Source: DASRDB01 sp035652815 (GTDB lineage: Bacteria; Chloroflexota; Ktedonobacteria; Ktedonobacterales; Ktedonobacteraceae). Taken from it: a stretch of 64,000 nt of DNA. Below the pieces are notes generated by a model. The model ran no database searches, had not been told where the DNA came from, and saw only the letters and a list, made by a program, of their open reading frames with translations. Below are positions 25,600-33,489 of this stretch, piece by piece. Position 1 is the stretch's first letter. Each line of letters begins with the position of its first letter. The translations under genes and the position numbers were made by a program. Location of the stretch: assembly GCA_035652815.1 (NCBI GenBank), contig DASRDB010000001.1, forward strand, positions 248,001-312,000. The letters are read 5' to 3'.

Positions 25600-26463
25600 T
25601 TGTCACAACATCTTCCAAAGAATGCAAGTATTGATCTGCATTTGCATACGACCTATAGCGATGGGCGCTGGTCAGCGGAAGCCTTGCTCGATCATCTGGC
25701 TCAAGAAGGCTTTGGACTGGCGGCAATTACCGATCATGACCGGGTGGATACGGTTGCGAACGTCCAACAAGCAGGGGAACAAAGGCAGATACCAGTTCTG
25801 GCAGGGGTAGAGATTAGCGCGGAATGGTATGGCAAGATGGGCGATGTGTTGTGCTACGGCTTCGATCCACAGGATGCCGCCTTGCATGCGCTGACGGAGA
25901 ATATTCGCCAACGAGCCGCCGCCAACGCGCAGGAGGTCTATGAGGAATTACTGCGGCGCGGCTATCGTTTTCCACATCAGCAGAAATTCTTACAGACAAA
26001 CGGTGGCGAATTGCGTGTGGCAGGCGATTGCGCCAATTTACTCATCAAGCATGGCTATGTCAAGAACTGGCCAGAGGCATTGACACTCATCCGTGAGGCA
26101 GGCTACCGCGAAATGAAGGCCGACATGGCCGAGACGGTAGACAAGGTACATCGCAGTGGCGGGGTTGCCCTGATTGCCCATCCAGGGCGAGGGCAACGCG
26201 AGCCATTAGATTTTACGTGGTATACTCCTGAGCTACTAGATGAAGTTCGCTCTGAGATTCCTCTTGATGGCATTGAGGTCTACTACCCGACACACTCCCC
26301 TGAACAGGTCGAAACCTACCTGGCCTATGCCAGACAACATCATTTGCTCGTCAGCGCAGGCTCGGATTCGCATGGCCCTCCTGGTCGTTTGCCCATCAAG
26401 TACCCGGCTGAACTGTGTCGTGATCTTTTTGAACGGTTGGGGATAGAAGTTCAACCAGAATAG
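25600..26463 (+). CDS. PHP-domain phosphoesterase
   Basis: About 287 residues from the TTG at 25600, preferred because AAAGGAG sits 6 bases upstream; a GTG at 25534 would add 22 residues without a ribosome site. Metal motifs of the PHP fold are complete: DLHLHT, ITDHD, GVEIS, IAHPG and GSDSHG. This set matches the YciV/RNase AM and 3',5'-nucleoside-bisphosphate phosphatase branch. An insert (about 95-175) lies between GVEIS and AHPG. It may share a transcript with the HTH-TPR gene upstream. Substrate not determined. Confidence 0.85.
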   Translation: MSQHLPKNASIDLHLHTTYSDGRWSAEALLDHLAQEGFGLAAITDHDRVDTVANVQQAGEQRQIPVLAGVEISAEWYGKMGDVLCYGFDPQDAALHALTENIRQRAAANAQEVYEELLRRGYRFPHQQKFLQTNGGELRVAGDCANLLIKHGYVKNWPEALTLIREAGYREMKADMAETVDKVHRSGGVALIAHPGRGQREPLDFTWYTPELLDEVRSEIPLDGIEVYYPTHSPEQVETYLAYARQHHLLVSAGSDSHGPPGRLPIKYPAELCRDLFERLGIEVQPE

Positions 26464-26520
26464 CCTGCACGATAACACTCTATGCTTCGAGGGTAAAAGG
26501 CTATAGTGTTGAAGAGAACA

Positions 26521-26529
26521 TGCTATAAT
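26521..26529 (+). promoter_or_regulatory. Extended -10 promoter element for the second TPR gene
   Basis: TGCTATAATG: a perfect TATAAT at 26524-26529 with TG one base upstream. No convincing -35 is present. It lies about 117 bases before the start at 26646. Confidence 0.45.
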
Positions 26530-26645
26530 GTACAATATCGGTAATTTTTGTAAATAGATGAGCAGGGTAGATAGCTCAGGAGATAAGCGTGTAACATAGA
26601 AGTTTGTTGAACTTGCGATACTAGAGATTAAGAAAGTCAGGGAAA

Positions 26646-27728
26646 ATGAGGAACAATTCCAAACAATGGCTGGAAAGTGATCGCAACAAAAACATGCCCA
26701 GGTCGAATCCACGCAGAGCAGCTTTAGCTAAGATGCTCAAAATTCCGCCCGTCCTGCTCGGAGTATCGCTTGTCGCGCAAGACGACGGGATAGCAAGTCA
26801 TACTTCCGCTCCCGACGGTACAGTGATGGCTTTCGATACCCAGACCATGACCTTTTACGAGGATATGCTTGCCTCATCATGGGAACTCTATTACACTAGC
26901 AGCGTACAGCGAGCCACCCGCAATATTGATCTCTGGCTCAATTTCCTCAATCATCAAGCCAAAAAGGCGCGAGGCATTAAGCAAGATCAACTGCTTTCCG
27001 TACTGTGTCGCTTTTATCAACTTTCATCATTGGCAGCGCGAGATCGTTACGACCTGAATCGCGCTTTACATGACGAGCAGCAAGCTATCGATATCGCCTT
27101 TGGTCTCGGCAATGCAGAATTAATCGCCTCATCTTTGCTACGTCGTACCCGCATTTATCTGCAAAAAGGGGATTTTCAGCTTGCTATTCAGGACGCGGAA
27201 GCTGCTTTGCCCTATGCTGACCATTCACGAGACCCGCTCAAGGGCAAAGTCTATCAGATTCTTGGCGAAAGCTATGCGCGGGTGGCAGGCAGCGACCAAT
27301 CCCTTCAGAAAAAGAGCCTGACCTTTTTCGACCAGGTAGGCCGGATTGTCCGTAAAGGCAATCTCGAACCAGACGGCAGCTTCGTTAAACTCGACCTCAC
27401 CAGCCTGTATATTGAGCGCGCCGAAGCGTTACGCCAGTTTGGACAATTTACCGACGCCCATAACGCGCTCGCCATCGCCTCTGATAACCTCAGTCCAGAA
27501 TTGACACGCTGGCAAATTAACATCCTGCTTGAAGAAGCCGAAACCTACTTCGCACAGAAAGAATACGGCGATAGCGCCACCCTCGCTCTAGACGCGCTCA
27601 AACTGGTTGGAGCCTTGCAACTCGGCGGCAAAATGGAACGCATCCGCCGCCTCTATACCCGCCTGTATGCCTGGGACCCCAACTATCCAGAGGTGCGGCT
27701 GTTAGGGAAAGAGTTGCAGCTTTTGTAA
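26646..27728 (+). CDS. TPR regulator that lost most of its HTH domain
   Basis: 360 residues. The first 40 keep only the end of the HTH module found in the duplicated regulator at 23987: RRAALAKMLKIPPVLLGV aligns with RRFLAQLFDIPPLLLGL. The DNA-binding helices that should precede it are missing, and the 120 bases upstream carry no recognisable remainder in any frame. The rest is TPR-like (RRTRIYLQKGDFQLAIQDAE; AEALRQFGQFTDAHNALAIA). It may be a non-DNA-binding derivative or a decaying copy. It starts after AGGGAAA. Confidence 0.6.
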   Translation: MRNNSKQWLESDRNKNMPRSNPRRAALAKMLKIPPVLLGVSLVAQDDGIASHTSAPDGTVMAFDTQTMTFYEDMLASSWELYYTSSVQRATRNIDLWLNFLNHQAKKARGIKQDQLLSVLCRFYQLSSLAARDRYDLNRALHDEQQAIDIAFGLGNAELIASSLLRRTRIYLQKGDFQLAIQDAEAALPYADHSRDPLKGKVYQILGESYARVAGSDQSLQKKSLTFFDQVGRIVRKGNLEPDGSFVKLDLTSLYIERAEALRQFGQFTDAHNALAIASDNLSPELTRWQINILLEEAETYFAQKEYGDSATLALDALKLVGALQLGGKMERIRRLYTRLYAWDPNYPEVRLLGKELQLL

Positions 27729-27861
27729 AAGCGGCGCGCTCTACCGTGTCGAACCTTCCCGCATGGGATATCATATTACTCGTGAGGCTGCCACACTCGA
27801 AGACTGGTTACTCAAATGGATGCGAAACGAACTCTATAACAGGCAGCCGCAAAAAGTATAG
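27727..27861 (+). pseudogene. Possible C-terminal gene remnant
   Basis: One frame directly after the TPR gene stop reads SGALYRVEPSRMGYHITREA, continuing with a helical LEDWLLKWMRNELY, then a stop at 27861. It looks like the end of a real protein rather than random sequence, but no start with a ribosome site is available and I do not recognise the family. It lies 14 bases before the M55 peptidase gene. Confidence 0.3.
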
Positions 27862-27875
27862 GGAGTAAACATTCT

Positions 27876-28691
27876 ATGCGTGTCGTCATCTTCTGTGACA
27901 TGGAAGGTATTTCTTGTATCGAGACCTGGGAACAGGTGACTGCGGGCAAGCCATTTTATGAAGAGAGCCGCAAGCTGTACACGGACGAGATGAACGCGGC
28001 GGTGCGTGGCGCAAGAGCGGCCGGGGCGAGAGATATCGTGGTGGTGGATTGTCACGGCGCGGGAGGCGCGTACAGCTTCAAAAGCTTCCAGCCAGACCGC
28101 CTCGAATCGGGTGCGCAATACGTCTTCGGCTATCCCTGGGCGCGCTACATCCAGGCATTTGAGGAGGGCTGCGACGCCATTCTCTTCGTGGGCGCGCACG
28201 CGATGGCCGGAACGCCCGACGGTGTGCTGTGCCATACCGTCTCATCGGAAGCCTGGTACAACGCCTGGATTAACGATACGCTGGTAGGCGAAAGCGGCAT
28301 CCTGGCAGCCGTAGCAGGATGTTGGGATGTACCCGCCATCTTCGTTTCGGGTGACGAGGCCACCTGCCGCGAAGTCACAACCCTGCTCGGCGACGAGGTG
28401 GTGACAGCGCCTGTCAAGACCGGACTGGGCCGTTTCTCCTCGGTCAACATGGCCCCTCGCGATGCCTGCGCCCTGATCGAGATGCGCGTAGCCCAGGCCG
28501 TCAGCCTCAAACGCTGGCCCAAACCCCTCAAATTCTCCAGCCCCGTCACCTTCCGCGTCGAACTCGCCACCCCCGACCGCGTCAGCGACTTCGCCGGTAG
28601 AACAGGTGTAAAGGTCGAGGGACCGCGCACCGTCTCCTCAACGGCAGATAACTTCTGGCAGGCGTGGGATCAGTTCTGGTACAGGAATTAG
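27876..28691 (+). CDS. M55-family D-aminopeptidase (DppA-like)
   Basis: 271 residues. Zinc ligands and catalytic residues line up with Bacillus DppA: CDMEG with Asp8 and Glu10, CHG with His60, GAHAMAG with His108, CHTV with His120 (general base position) and VGES with Glu139. DppA releases D-amino acids from D-Ala-containing peptides, so a role in peptidoglycan-fragment or D-peptide recycling is likely. No dipeptide transporter is adjacent. ATG start with GGGAG about 10 bases upstream. Confidence 0.88.
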   Translation: MRVVIFCDMEGISCIETWEQVTAGKPFYEESRKLYTDEMNAAVRGARAAGARDIVVVDCHGAGGAYSFKSFQPDRLESGAQYVFGYPWARYIQAFEEGCDAILFVGAHAMAGTPDGVLCHTVSSEAWYNAWINDTLVGESGILAAVAGCWDVPAIFVSGDEATCREVTTLLGDEVVTAPVKTGLGRFSSVNMAPRDACALIEMRVAQAVSLKRWPKPLKFSSPVTFRVELATPDRVSDFAGRTGVKVEGPRTVSSTADNFWQAWDQFWYRN

Positions 28692-28752
28692 GCTGAGACA
28701 GGTCAACCACTCATAAATAGCAATAAAGAGCGTTGGCGGCTATCAAATATGA

Positions 28753-28905
28753 ATGTTGAGAAATAAACAGGGTCTATTGTTGTAGGGACGCGCTTCATCG
28801 CGTCCTGCCTCTCATACCGGTGCAGACAGGTAGACGCGATGCTGCATGTTGAGAAATAAAAAGGGTAGATATTGTAGGGACGCGCTTCATCGCGTCCCTA
28901 CATCT
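28753..28905. repeat. REP-like repeats, family B, with partial tandem duplication
   Basis: The motif TGTTGAGAAATAAA plus GTAGGGACGCGCTTCATCGCG occurs twice (about 28754-28804 and 28847-28898). The second copy is a full hairpin; the first has lost its right half. It lies between the convergent M55 and dienelactone hydrolase genes. Confidence 0.85.
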
Positions 28906-28910
28906 TTTGT

Positions 28911-29606
28911 TTAGCGCAGTTGTTGTTTCAGGAAGGCTACGGCTTTGGGCCAGGCGTCGGTGGCGGCGGCTTCGTTGTAGTCGCCGTGATTGGGGTTGAT
29001 GAAGGCGTGACCGGCGTGGTAGCTGTTGCTGGTGTAGTTCTTGCCCGCCTGCTTGAAGGTTTGCTCGATCTTCTGGGCCTGCTCCGGTGGGCACCAGGGG
29101 TCCTCATCTCCATAGAAGGCCATAACAGGGGCGTTGACTTTTGCCACCTCTTGAGGCGAGGGTTCATAACCGGCGGGGTAGAAAGGAACGACCGCGCCGA
29201 GGTCGGGGTAACGTTCGGCTACGAGAAAGGTCAGGAAGCCGCCCATGCAGAAGCCCATGATGCCCGGCTTCTTTGGCTCCACATTGGGCATCGTTTTAAC
29301 GGTATCCAGCGCGCCGATAATCTCCTTGACAGCACGTTCTACGTTATCCGTCACCATCATCATCATGCGCTGCGCGTCGTCGGGTTCGGTCGCCACTTTG
29401 CCATGATAGAGATCGGGTACGGCGACGACGAAGCCTTCCGCCGCCAGCTTCTGCGCCAGTTCCATCACGTGCGACTCGATGCCCCACCATTCCTGAATCA
29501 GCACCACACCGGGATGACGCGCATCATCATCGGGTTGCGCAACGTAGGCATAGGCTCCGCTGCCGTTGACCGGTAAATCCACTTTCGAGGTTCTTACGAC
29601 TGCCAT
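28911..29606 (-). CDS. Dienelactone hydrolase family protein
   Basis: 231 residues of alpha/beta-hydrolase fold. I start at the ATG at 29606 with GAGGAG upstream; an ATG at 29630 adds eight residues. The catalytic triad is Cys120 in GFCMGG, Asp169 in YGDEDPW and His200 in YHAGHAF, nearly the same positions as in the classic enzyme (Cys123, Asp171, His202). The family opens dienelactones in chlorocatechol degradation, but no catabolic genes are near, so a general carboxylester substrate is more likely. A run of four Met occurs at 81-84. Confidence 0.88.
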   Translation of the reverse strand: MAVVRTSKVDLPVNGSGAYAYVAQPDDDARHPGVVLIQEWWGIESHVMELAQKLAAEGFVVAVPDLYHGKVATEPDDAQRMMMMVTDNVERAVKEIIGALDTVKTMPNVEPKKPGIMGFCMGGFLTFLVAERYPDLGAVVPFYPAGYEPSPQEVAKVNAPVMAFYGDEDPWCPPEQAQKIEQTFKQAGKNYTSNSYHAGHAFINPNHGDYNEAAATDAWPKAVAFLKQQLR

Positions 29607-29736
29607 AGACGTGTACTCCTCTTTTCTCAAAATACTGTGCTATTTTAGCAGCACCTGCATTATATCCTATCACGGAATCGACCGGAGAAATATGGGGTAT
29701 GTCACCTATGTACAGAAATCATCCTCGAAGACAAAG

Positions 29737-29825
29737 AAGGGACCCGAAGCCACCCGCAAGGGGATGGCTCTACAGTATGACACGGCTTGTAGAGCCATCC
29801 CCTTGCGGGTGGCTTCGGGTCCCTT
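29737..29825. repeat. 38-bp perfect inverted repeat, family E
   Basis: Exact arms 29737-29774 and 29788-29825 with a 13-base loop, containing CACCCGCAAGGGG, shared with the element at 40323. The gap 29630-30060 otherwise holds only leader sequence for the response regulator; no gene seen. Confidence 0.9.
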
Positions 29826-30060
29826 ACCTCCGATTATAAACAATCGATACTCACCAGAAAAAGCAGAACTTCACATTTTATGACAGGACTTCACATGAGA
29901 TAAGATGGTAACAATTACCCTCTTGTACTAACGGATGACCTGTGATATGCTTGAGTAGGATTTATTTTATTTCTTATCAGTTTCGAGTAAATATACTGTA
30001 TACCTCACGCTCCTTTTCCGACATAGTCTCGGAACTGAAATCAAGCGAAAGAAGGTGAGG

Positions 30061-30525
30061 ATGGCGCATATGCAATCCGATATGGACCCCCCACGCCCTA
30101 AAGGCGCGAGCAGCGCCGCGGAGACCAGGCAGCAGGGAGCGCCTGAAGGTGAACGGTCGTTCTCAAAGACGATCATGATCGTCGAGGATGATCCTGATAC
30201 GGGCGAATTTTTCCGTATGGCCTTTCTACAGGAAACCCCTTATCATATTTATTGGGCCACCAGCGGCAATCAGGCCATACATTTCTGCGGACAAATTCGC
30301 CCCAATCTCTTTATTTTAGACTATCGCCTGCCAGATATGACTGGCCTTGAACTACACGACAAGCTGCACGCGCTGACAGGCTTCGAGGCAATTCCAACCC
30401 TGCTGCTGAGCGCGTCCCGCGTTCCCGAAGAACAGGCCGTACAACGGCACATCACCTACATGGAAAAGCCGCTCGACCTGGAAGAATTCATGAACACCGT
30501 AGACCGCCTGCTGCTATCTTCGTAG
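30061..30525 (+). CDS. Single-domain response regulator (CheY-like)
   Basis: 154 residues from the ATG at 30061 (GAAGGTGAGG upstream). After ~36 disordered residues comes a receiver domain: IVEDD acidic pocket, ILDYRLPD with phosphoacceptor Asp87, LLLSAS switch Ser, and EKPLD with Lys136. No output domain, so it works through protein contacts. The convergent neighbour is a soluble chemoreceptor-like protein. Its TAG stop (30523-30525) is the TAG of the REP core GTAGGGACAG that begins there. Confidence 0.85.
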   Translation: MAHMQSDMDPPRPKGASSAAETRQQGAPEGERSFSKTIMIVEDDPDTGEFFRMAFLQETPYHIYWATSGNQAIHFCGQIRPNLFILDYRLPDMTGLELHDKLHALTGFEAIPTLLLSASRVPEEQAVQRHITYMEKPLDLEEFMNTVDRLLLSS

Positions 30526-30716
30526 GGACAGGGGGCTATGGGGTGGTGGGGAAAACGCGCCTGGGTGAAACATGCTTTTGCCCCACCACACCGCCTGCTC
30601 TCTGACCCTTTTTGGGGCTGGATGGGTGGTCGAACACGCTTTGTTCTATCGTCTGACACCAGGGACAGGCACGAGGCCCCCACTCCACCGCCCCACATCC
30701 CCCTGTCCCTACGCAC
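30522..30716. repeat. REP-like element, family D, providing a stop codon
   Basis: Begins GTAGGGACAGGGGG at the response regulator stop and ends with CCCCCTGTCCCTACG around 30701-30716. Inside are GGGACAGGCACGAGGCCCCC and other GC-rich half-palindromes also seen at 48870-49128. Confidence 0.8.
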
Positions 30717-30761
30717 AGGAAGCCGCTTCGCCGCTCCCCCAAAAAAAGGGGCAAGCCACCA

Positions 30762-32489
30762 TTACCTATCCGCAATCCGTATAATAGACAGCCGTTTGCG
30801 TAAGGAATTGGTCAACTCGCCCAGGTGAGCCAGGGATTGCTTCATATGGCCGCACTGCTGGGTGATTTCGCTGGCCATACGCGAAATTTCCTCGATGGAG
30901 TGGGAGACCAGTTGCGCCCCCTGGCGCTGGTTATCTGCGGCGGCATCCAGCCCCTGCACCAGGTCGAACATCTGCTGAATCACTTCGCTGATCGCCTCAA
31001 GCGCCACGCCCGTTTGGGACATCAATTCGGACTGTAAGACCACCTGCGAAATGTTGTCGTTTACGCTTTGCGAAAGGGTAGACATCTCGCTTTGAATGGC
31101 GTGAATGCGTGTCGCGACCTTGCGCGCCGCCTCGGCGCTGGTGACGGCCAGCGAGCGAATCTCCTGCGCAATCACCACGAAGCCCTGGCCCTGCTCTCCG
31201 GCGCGGGCGGCTTCAATGGCAGCGTTGAGCGCGAGCAAGTTCATACGAGTGGTAATATCGGTGATGGTGACGATGGTATCGTTGATCTCCTGGCCGCTTT
31301 CGCCGAGCCGCTTCATCACATGCGATGATTGCATTGTGCTGTCGCGCACCTTCCGCATGCCCTCATTGGCGCGATCAACCTTCTGCTCGCCCTCAAGTGT
31401 CACCTCACGCGCATCCCCCGCCACACGAGACATTTTTTCGGCGCGGTCGGCCAGACTTTTCATGGTCTCCGCCATATTATCAATGACATGTGAAATATGT
31501 TCTACCTGCCGCTCCTGCTGGTTCGCATCATGCGCCAGCATATCCGAACTCATACGCACGCCTTGAATATGCTCATCCACCGCCTGCGTGAGCGTCTGCA
31601 CGCTGCCCATAATATCGTTGAACTCGTCGATCATCCGGTTTACCGCGTCCACCACCGGCTGTAGCTTTTCGTGCGCACATGAAATATGAGAGCGTAAATC
31701 GCCGCGCTGCAAGCGTTCCATATCGCGCCGCAGCCGGTTGATGCCCTGCTCCAATGCCAGCCGTTCCGCCTCGCGCTCCTGGAAAATACGCGCATTATCA
31801 AGCGCTACGGCGGCCTGGTTGGCGAAGAGTTCGATCATCTCGATAGCTTCCTGGGTCGGCCTCTTGCCATCTAGCGGGTCATCAAGGGAAAGCACGCCCA
31901 GCAATTCTTTCTTGCGCGAACTGTACAAAGGCACCAGCAATGCATCAAGAGGATGCCAGCCGCCCGGCTCGTAATCCTCCTCTGTTTTTTCCACCGCCCA
32001 CACAATAGCGTTATCTACCTCAGCATCAGAACGTTCGTGCGGAATAAAGTAGCTCTGGCTGATGCGGAACTCCGGGCGCATTACGCGATGAAAATCTTCT
32101 AATGACGTGGGATGCTCTTGTAAAAGACGCATGCTCTCCTCGGATGAGCCAGCGAAAGCTACCGCCGAGCAATGCTTAGACGCCGGGTCAACCAGGTTAA
32201 TAACGGCTATACGAAACCCCGTACAGGCGCTGATAGAAGCGACGATCTGTTGCAGCACTTCCTGCAAACCTAGTTCGGCACGCAGCACATTGCCCAGGCG
32301 AATCACCTCTTTGATCTGCCGCGTCCGGTCGGGAATTTCACTATCGCGGGAAACAGCTGGCTTCGCCCCCCCGTTTTCGGCAAGTGAACTGGCAGCAGCC
32401 AGCTCGCGCTCCCACAATAGACGCTCGGTTGGCGAACGGAAACGCACTCGCAAAGGAATCGCTCGACCCGGCTGCTTGTTCTCTGACAT
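30762..32489 (-). CDS. Soluble chemoreceptor-like sensor: GAF + MCP signalling domain
   Basis: 575 residues and no transmembrane helix, so cytoplasmic. Residues about 65-235 are a GAF domain (QIVASISACTGFRIAVINLV; PLDALLVPLYSSRKKELLGV; ELFANQAAVALDNARIFQ). A HAMP-like helical linker (about 245-310) leads to the coiled-coil MCP domain. The hairpin tip NLLALNAAIEAARAGEQGQG is nearly the family consensus that contacts CheA/CheW. In non-motile relatives such proteins act in other kinase cascades. No che genes are in the window. The neighbouring receiver protein at 30061 could be a downstream partner. Confidence 0.85.
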   Translation of the reverse strand: MSENKQPGRAIPLRVRFRSPTERLLWERELAAASSLAENGGAKPAVSRDSEIPDRTRQIKEVIRLGNVLRAELGLQEVLQQIVASISACTGFRIAVINLVDPASKHCSAVAFAGSSEESMRLLQEHPTSLEDFHRVMRPEFRISQSYFIPHERSDAEVDNAIVWAVEKTEEDYEPGGWHPLDALLVPLYSSRKKELLGVLSLDDPLDGKRPTQEAIEMIELFANQAAVALDNARIFQEREAERLALEQGINRLRRDMERLQRGDLRSHISCAHEKLQPVVDAVNRMIDEFNDIMGSVQTLTQAVDEHIQGVRMSSDMLAHDANQQERQVEHISHVIDNMAETMKSLADRAEKMSRVAGDAREVTLEGEQKVDRANEGMRKVRDSTMQSSHVMKRLGESGQEINDTIVTITDITTRMNLLALNAAIEAARAGEQGQGFVVIAQEIRSLAVTSAEAARKVATRIHAIQSEMSTLSQSVNDNISQVVLQSELMSQTGVALEAISEVIQQMFDLVQGLDAAADNQRQGAQLVSHSIEEISRMASEITQQCGHMKQSLAHLGELTNSLRKRLSIIRIADR

Positions 32490-32583
32490 ACCTTTCCCCT
32501 TTTTCCTGTCTTCTCTATCTATGCCTTAATCGAAAGAAGGATAACATATTCACCAGGGGGCACACAAGAATGATAGGAGAATC

Positions 32584-32683
32584 TGTAGGGGCGTGGGCTT
32601 GCCCCGCCCTCGTTCCTACAACACAATCATATGTACGTCTTTGTAGGGGGGATAAGGGCGCGGGGCAAGCCCACGCCCCTACA
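32584..32683. repeat. REP-like inverted repeat, family C
   Basis: TGTAGGGGCGTGGGCTTGCC and its complement form arms at about 32584-32610 and 32655-32683, separated by a partly paired 44-base centre. Same family at 54939. Confidence 0.88.
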
Positions 32684-32745
32684 ACTAACTCTTTCGCAAT
32701 GTCGTACAATAACTAGGCACAGAGACTAGAAATAGGGAGAAAATA

Positions 32746-33489
32746 ATGTATAGATTACCTGCATACCATATTTTGAAAACGCGCAGAAGAAGCTGGCTCG
32801 CGGCGTACTTATGCTGCCTGCTGTTCTTGCTGGCGGCCTGTGGCGGCGGCGGCAACTCCTCAACGCCCGATGCGCACACGATTTTGAAGAATGCGCAGGC
32901 CGCCATTCAGAAGGTCAAATCTTATCACTTCACGCTCAAGGGACAGAACATCAGCCCCAACTCGAAGTTGCCCATTACAAGCGCCGATGGCGACCTGCTG
33001 GTACCAGATAAGCTGCGGGCAACAGGTACAGTCATTTTCAGCGGGAACAATCTTCAGGTGCAACTTGTCGTCATCGGCAACCAGCAGTACATCAACCTCC
33101 TGGGCGCGTGGCAAACGACCAGTGGATTGTTGGACCCGCGCGCACTGACAGACTCCAAAACGGGTATCGCCGGTATTCTTGGACATATTCAGAACCCGAG
33201 TACGCCTACCGATTCGAGCGTGAACGGTCAGGCCTGCTGGAATATCACGGGCAAGCTTGATCCCAACTATCTCTCGGGCCTCACAGGCGGCGGCGCTCCC
33301 CCGGGAACGCTCGACGATATCAGCACCTGCATCGGCAAATCGGATAACCTGCCCTACCAGATCATCGTTACCGGCATAGCAACCCAGGGCGACACCAGCA
33401 AGACCGTTCGCACCCTGACCCTGTCGCATTTCAACGAACAGATCACCATTACCGCACCGACCGCCTCAGCATTGACACATAGCGTATAA
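32746..33489 (+). CDS. LppX/LprAFG-like lipoprotein
   Basis: 247 residues with a lipoprotein signal: basic n-region KTRRRSWLAA, hydrophobic core, LLAAC with lipidated Cys32. The mature part resembles the LppX/LprG fold that cradles lipids: ILKNAQAAIQKVKSYHFTLKG at the front, then long beta strands (QVQLVVIGNQQYINLLGAW) and a Cys pair (ACWNI; STCIG) that could form a disulphide. It ends directly before the MFS exporter gene. In mycobacteria LprG is paired with the MFS transporter Rv1410c; the same pairing here supports a lipid-export role, by analogy. Confidence 0.75.
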   Translation: MYRLPAYHILKTRRRSWLAAYLCCLLFLLAACGGGGNSSTPDAHTILKNAQAAIQKVKSYHFTLKGQNISPNSKLPITSADGDLLVPDKLRATGTVIFSGNNLQVQLVVIGNQQYINLLGAWQTTSGLLDPRALTDSKTGIAGILGHIQNPSTPTDSSVNGQACWNITGKLDPNYLSGLTGGGAPPGTLDDISTCIGKSDNLPYQIIVTGIATQGDTSKTVRTLTLSHFNEQITITAPTASALTHSV

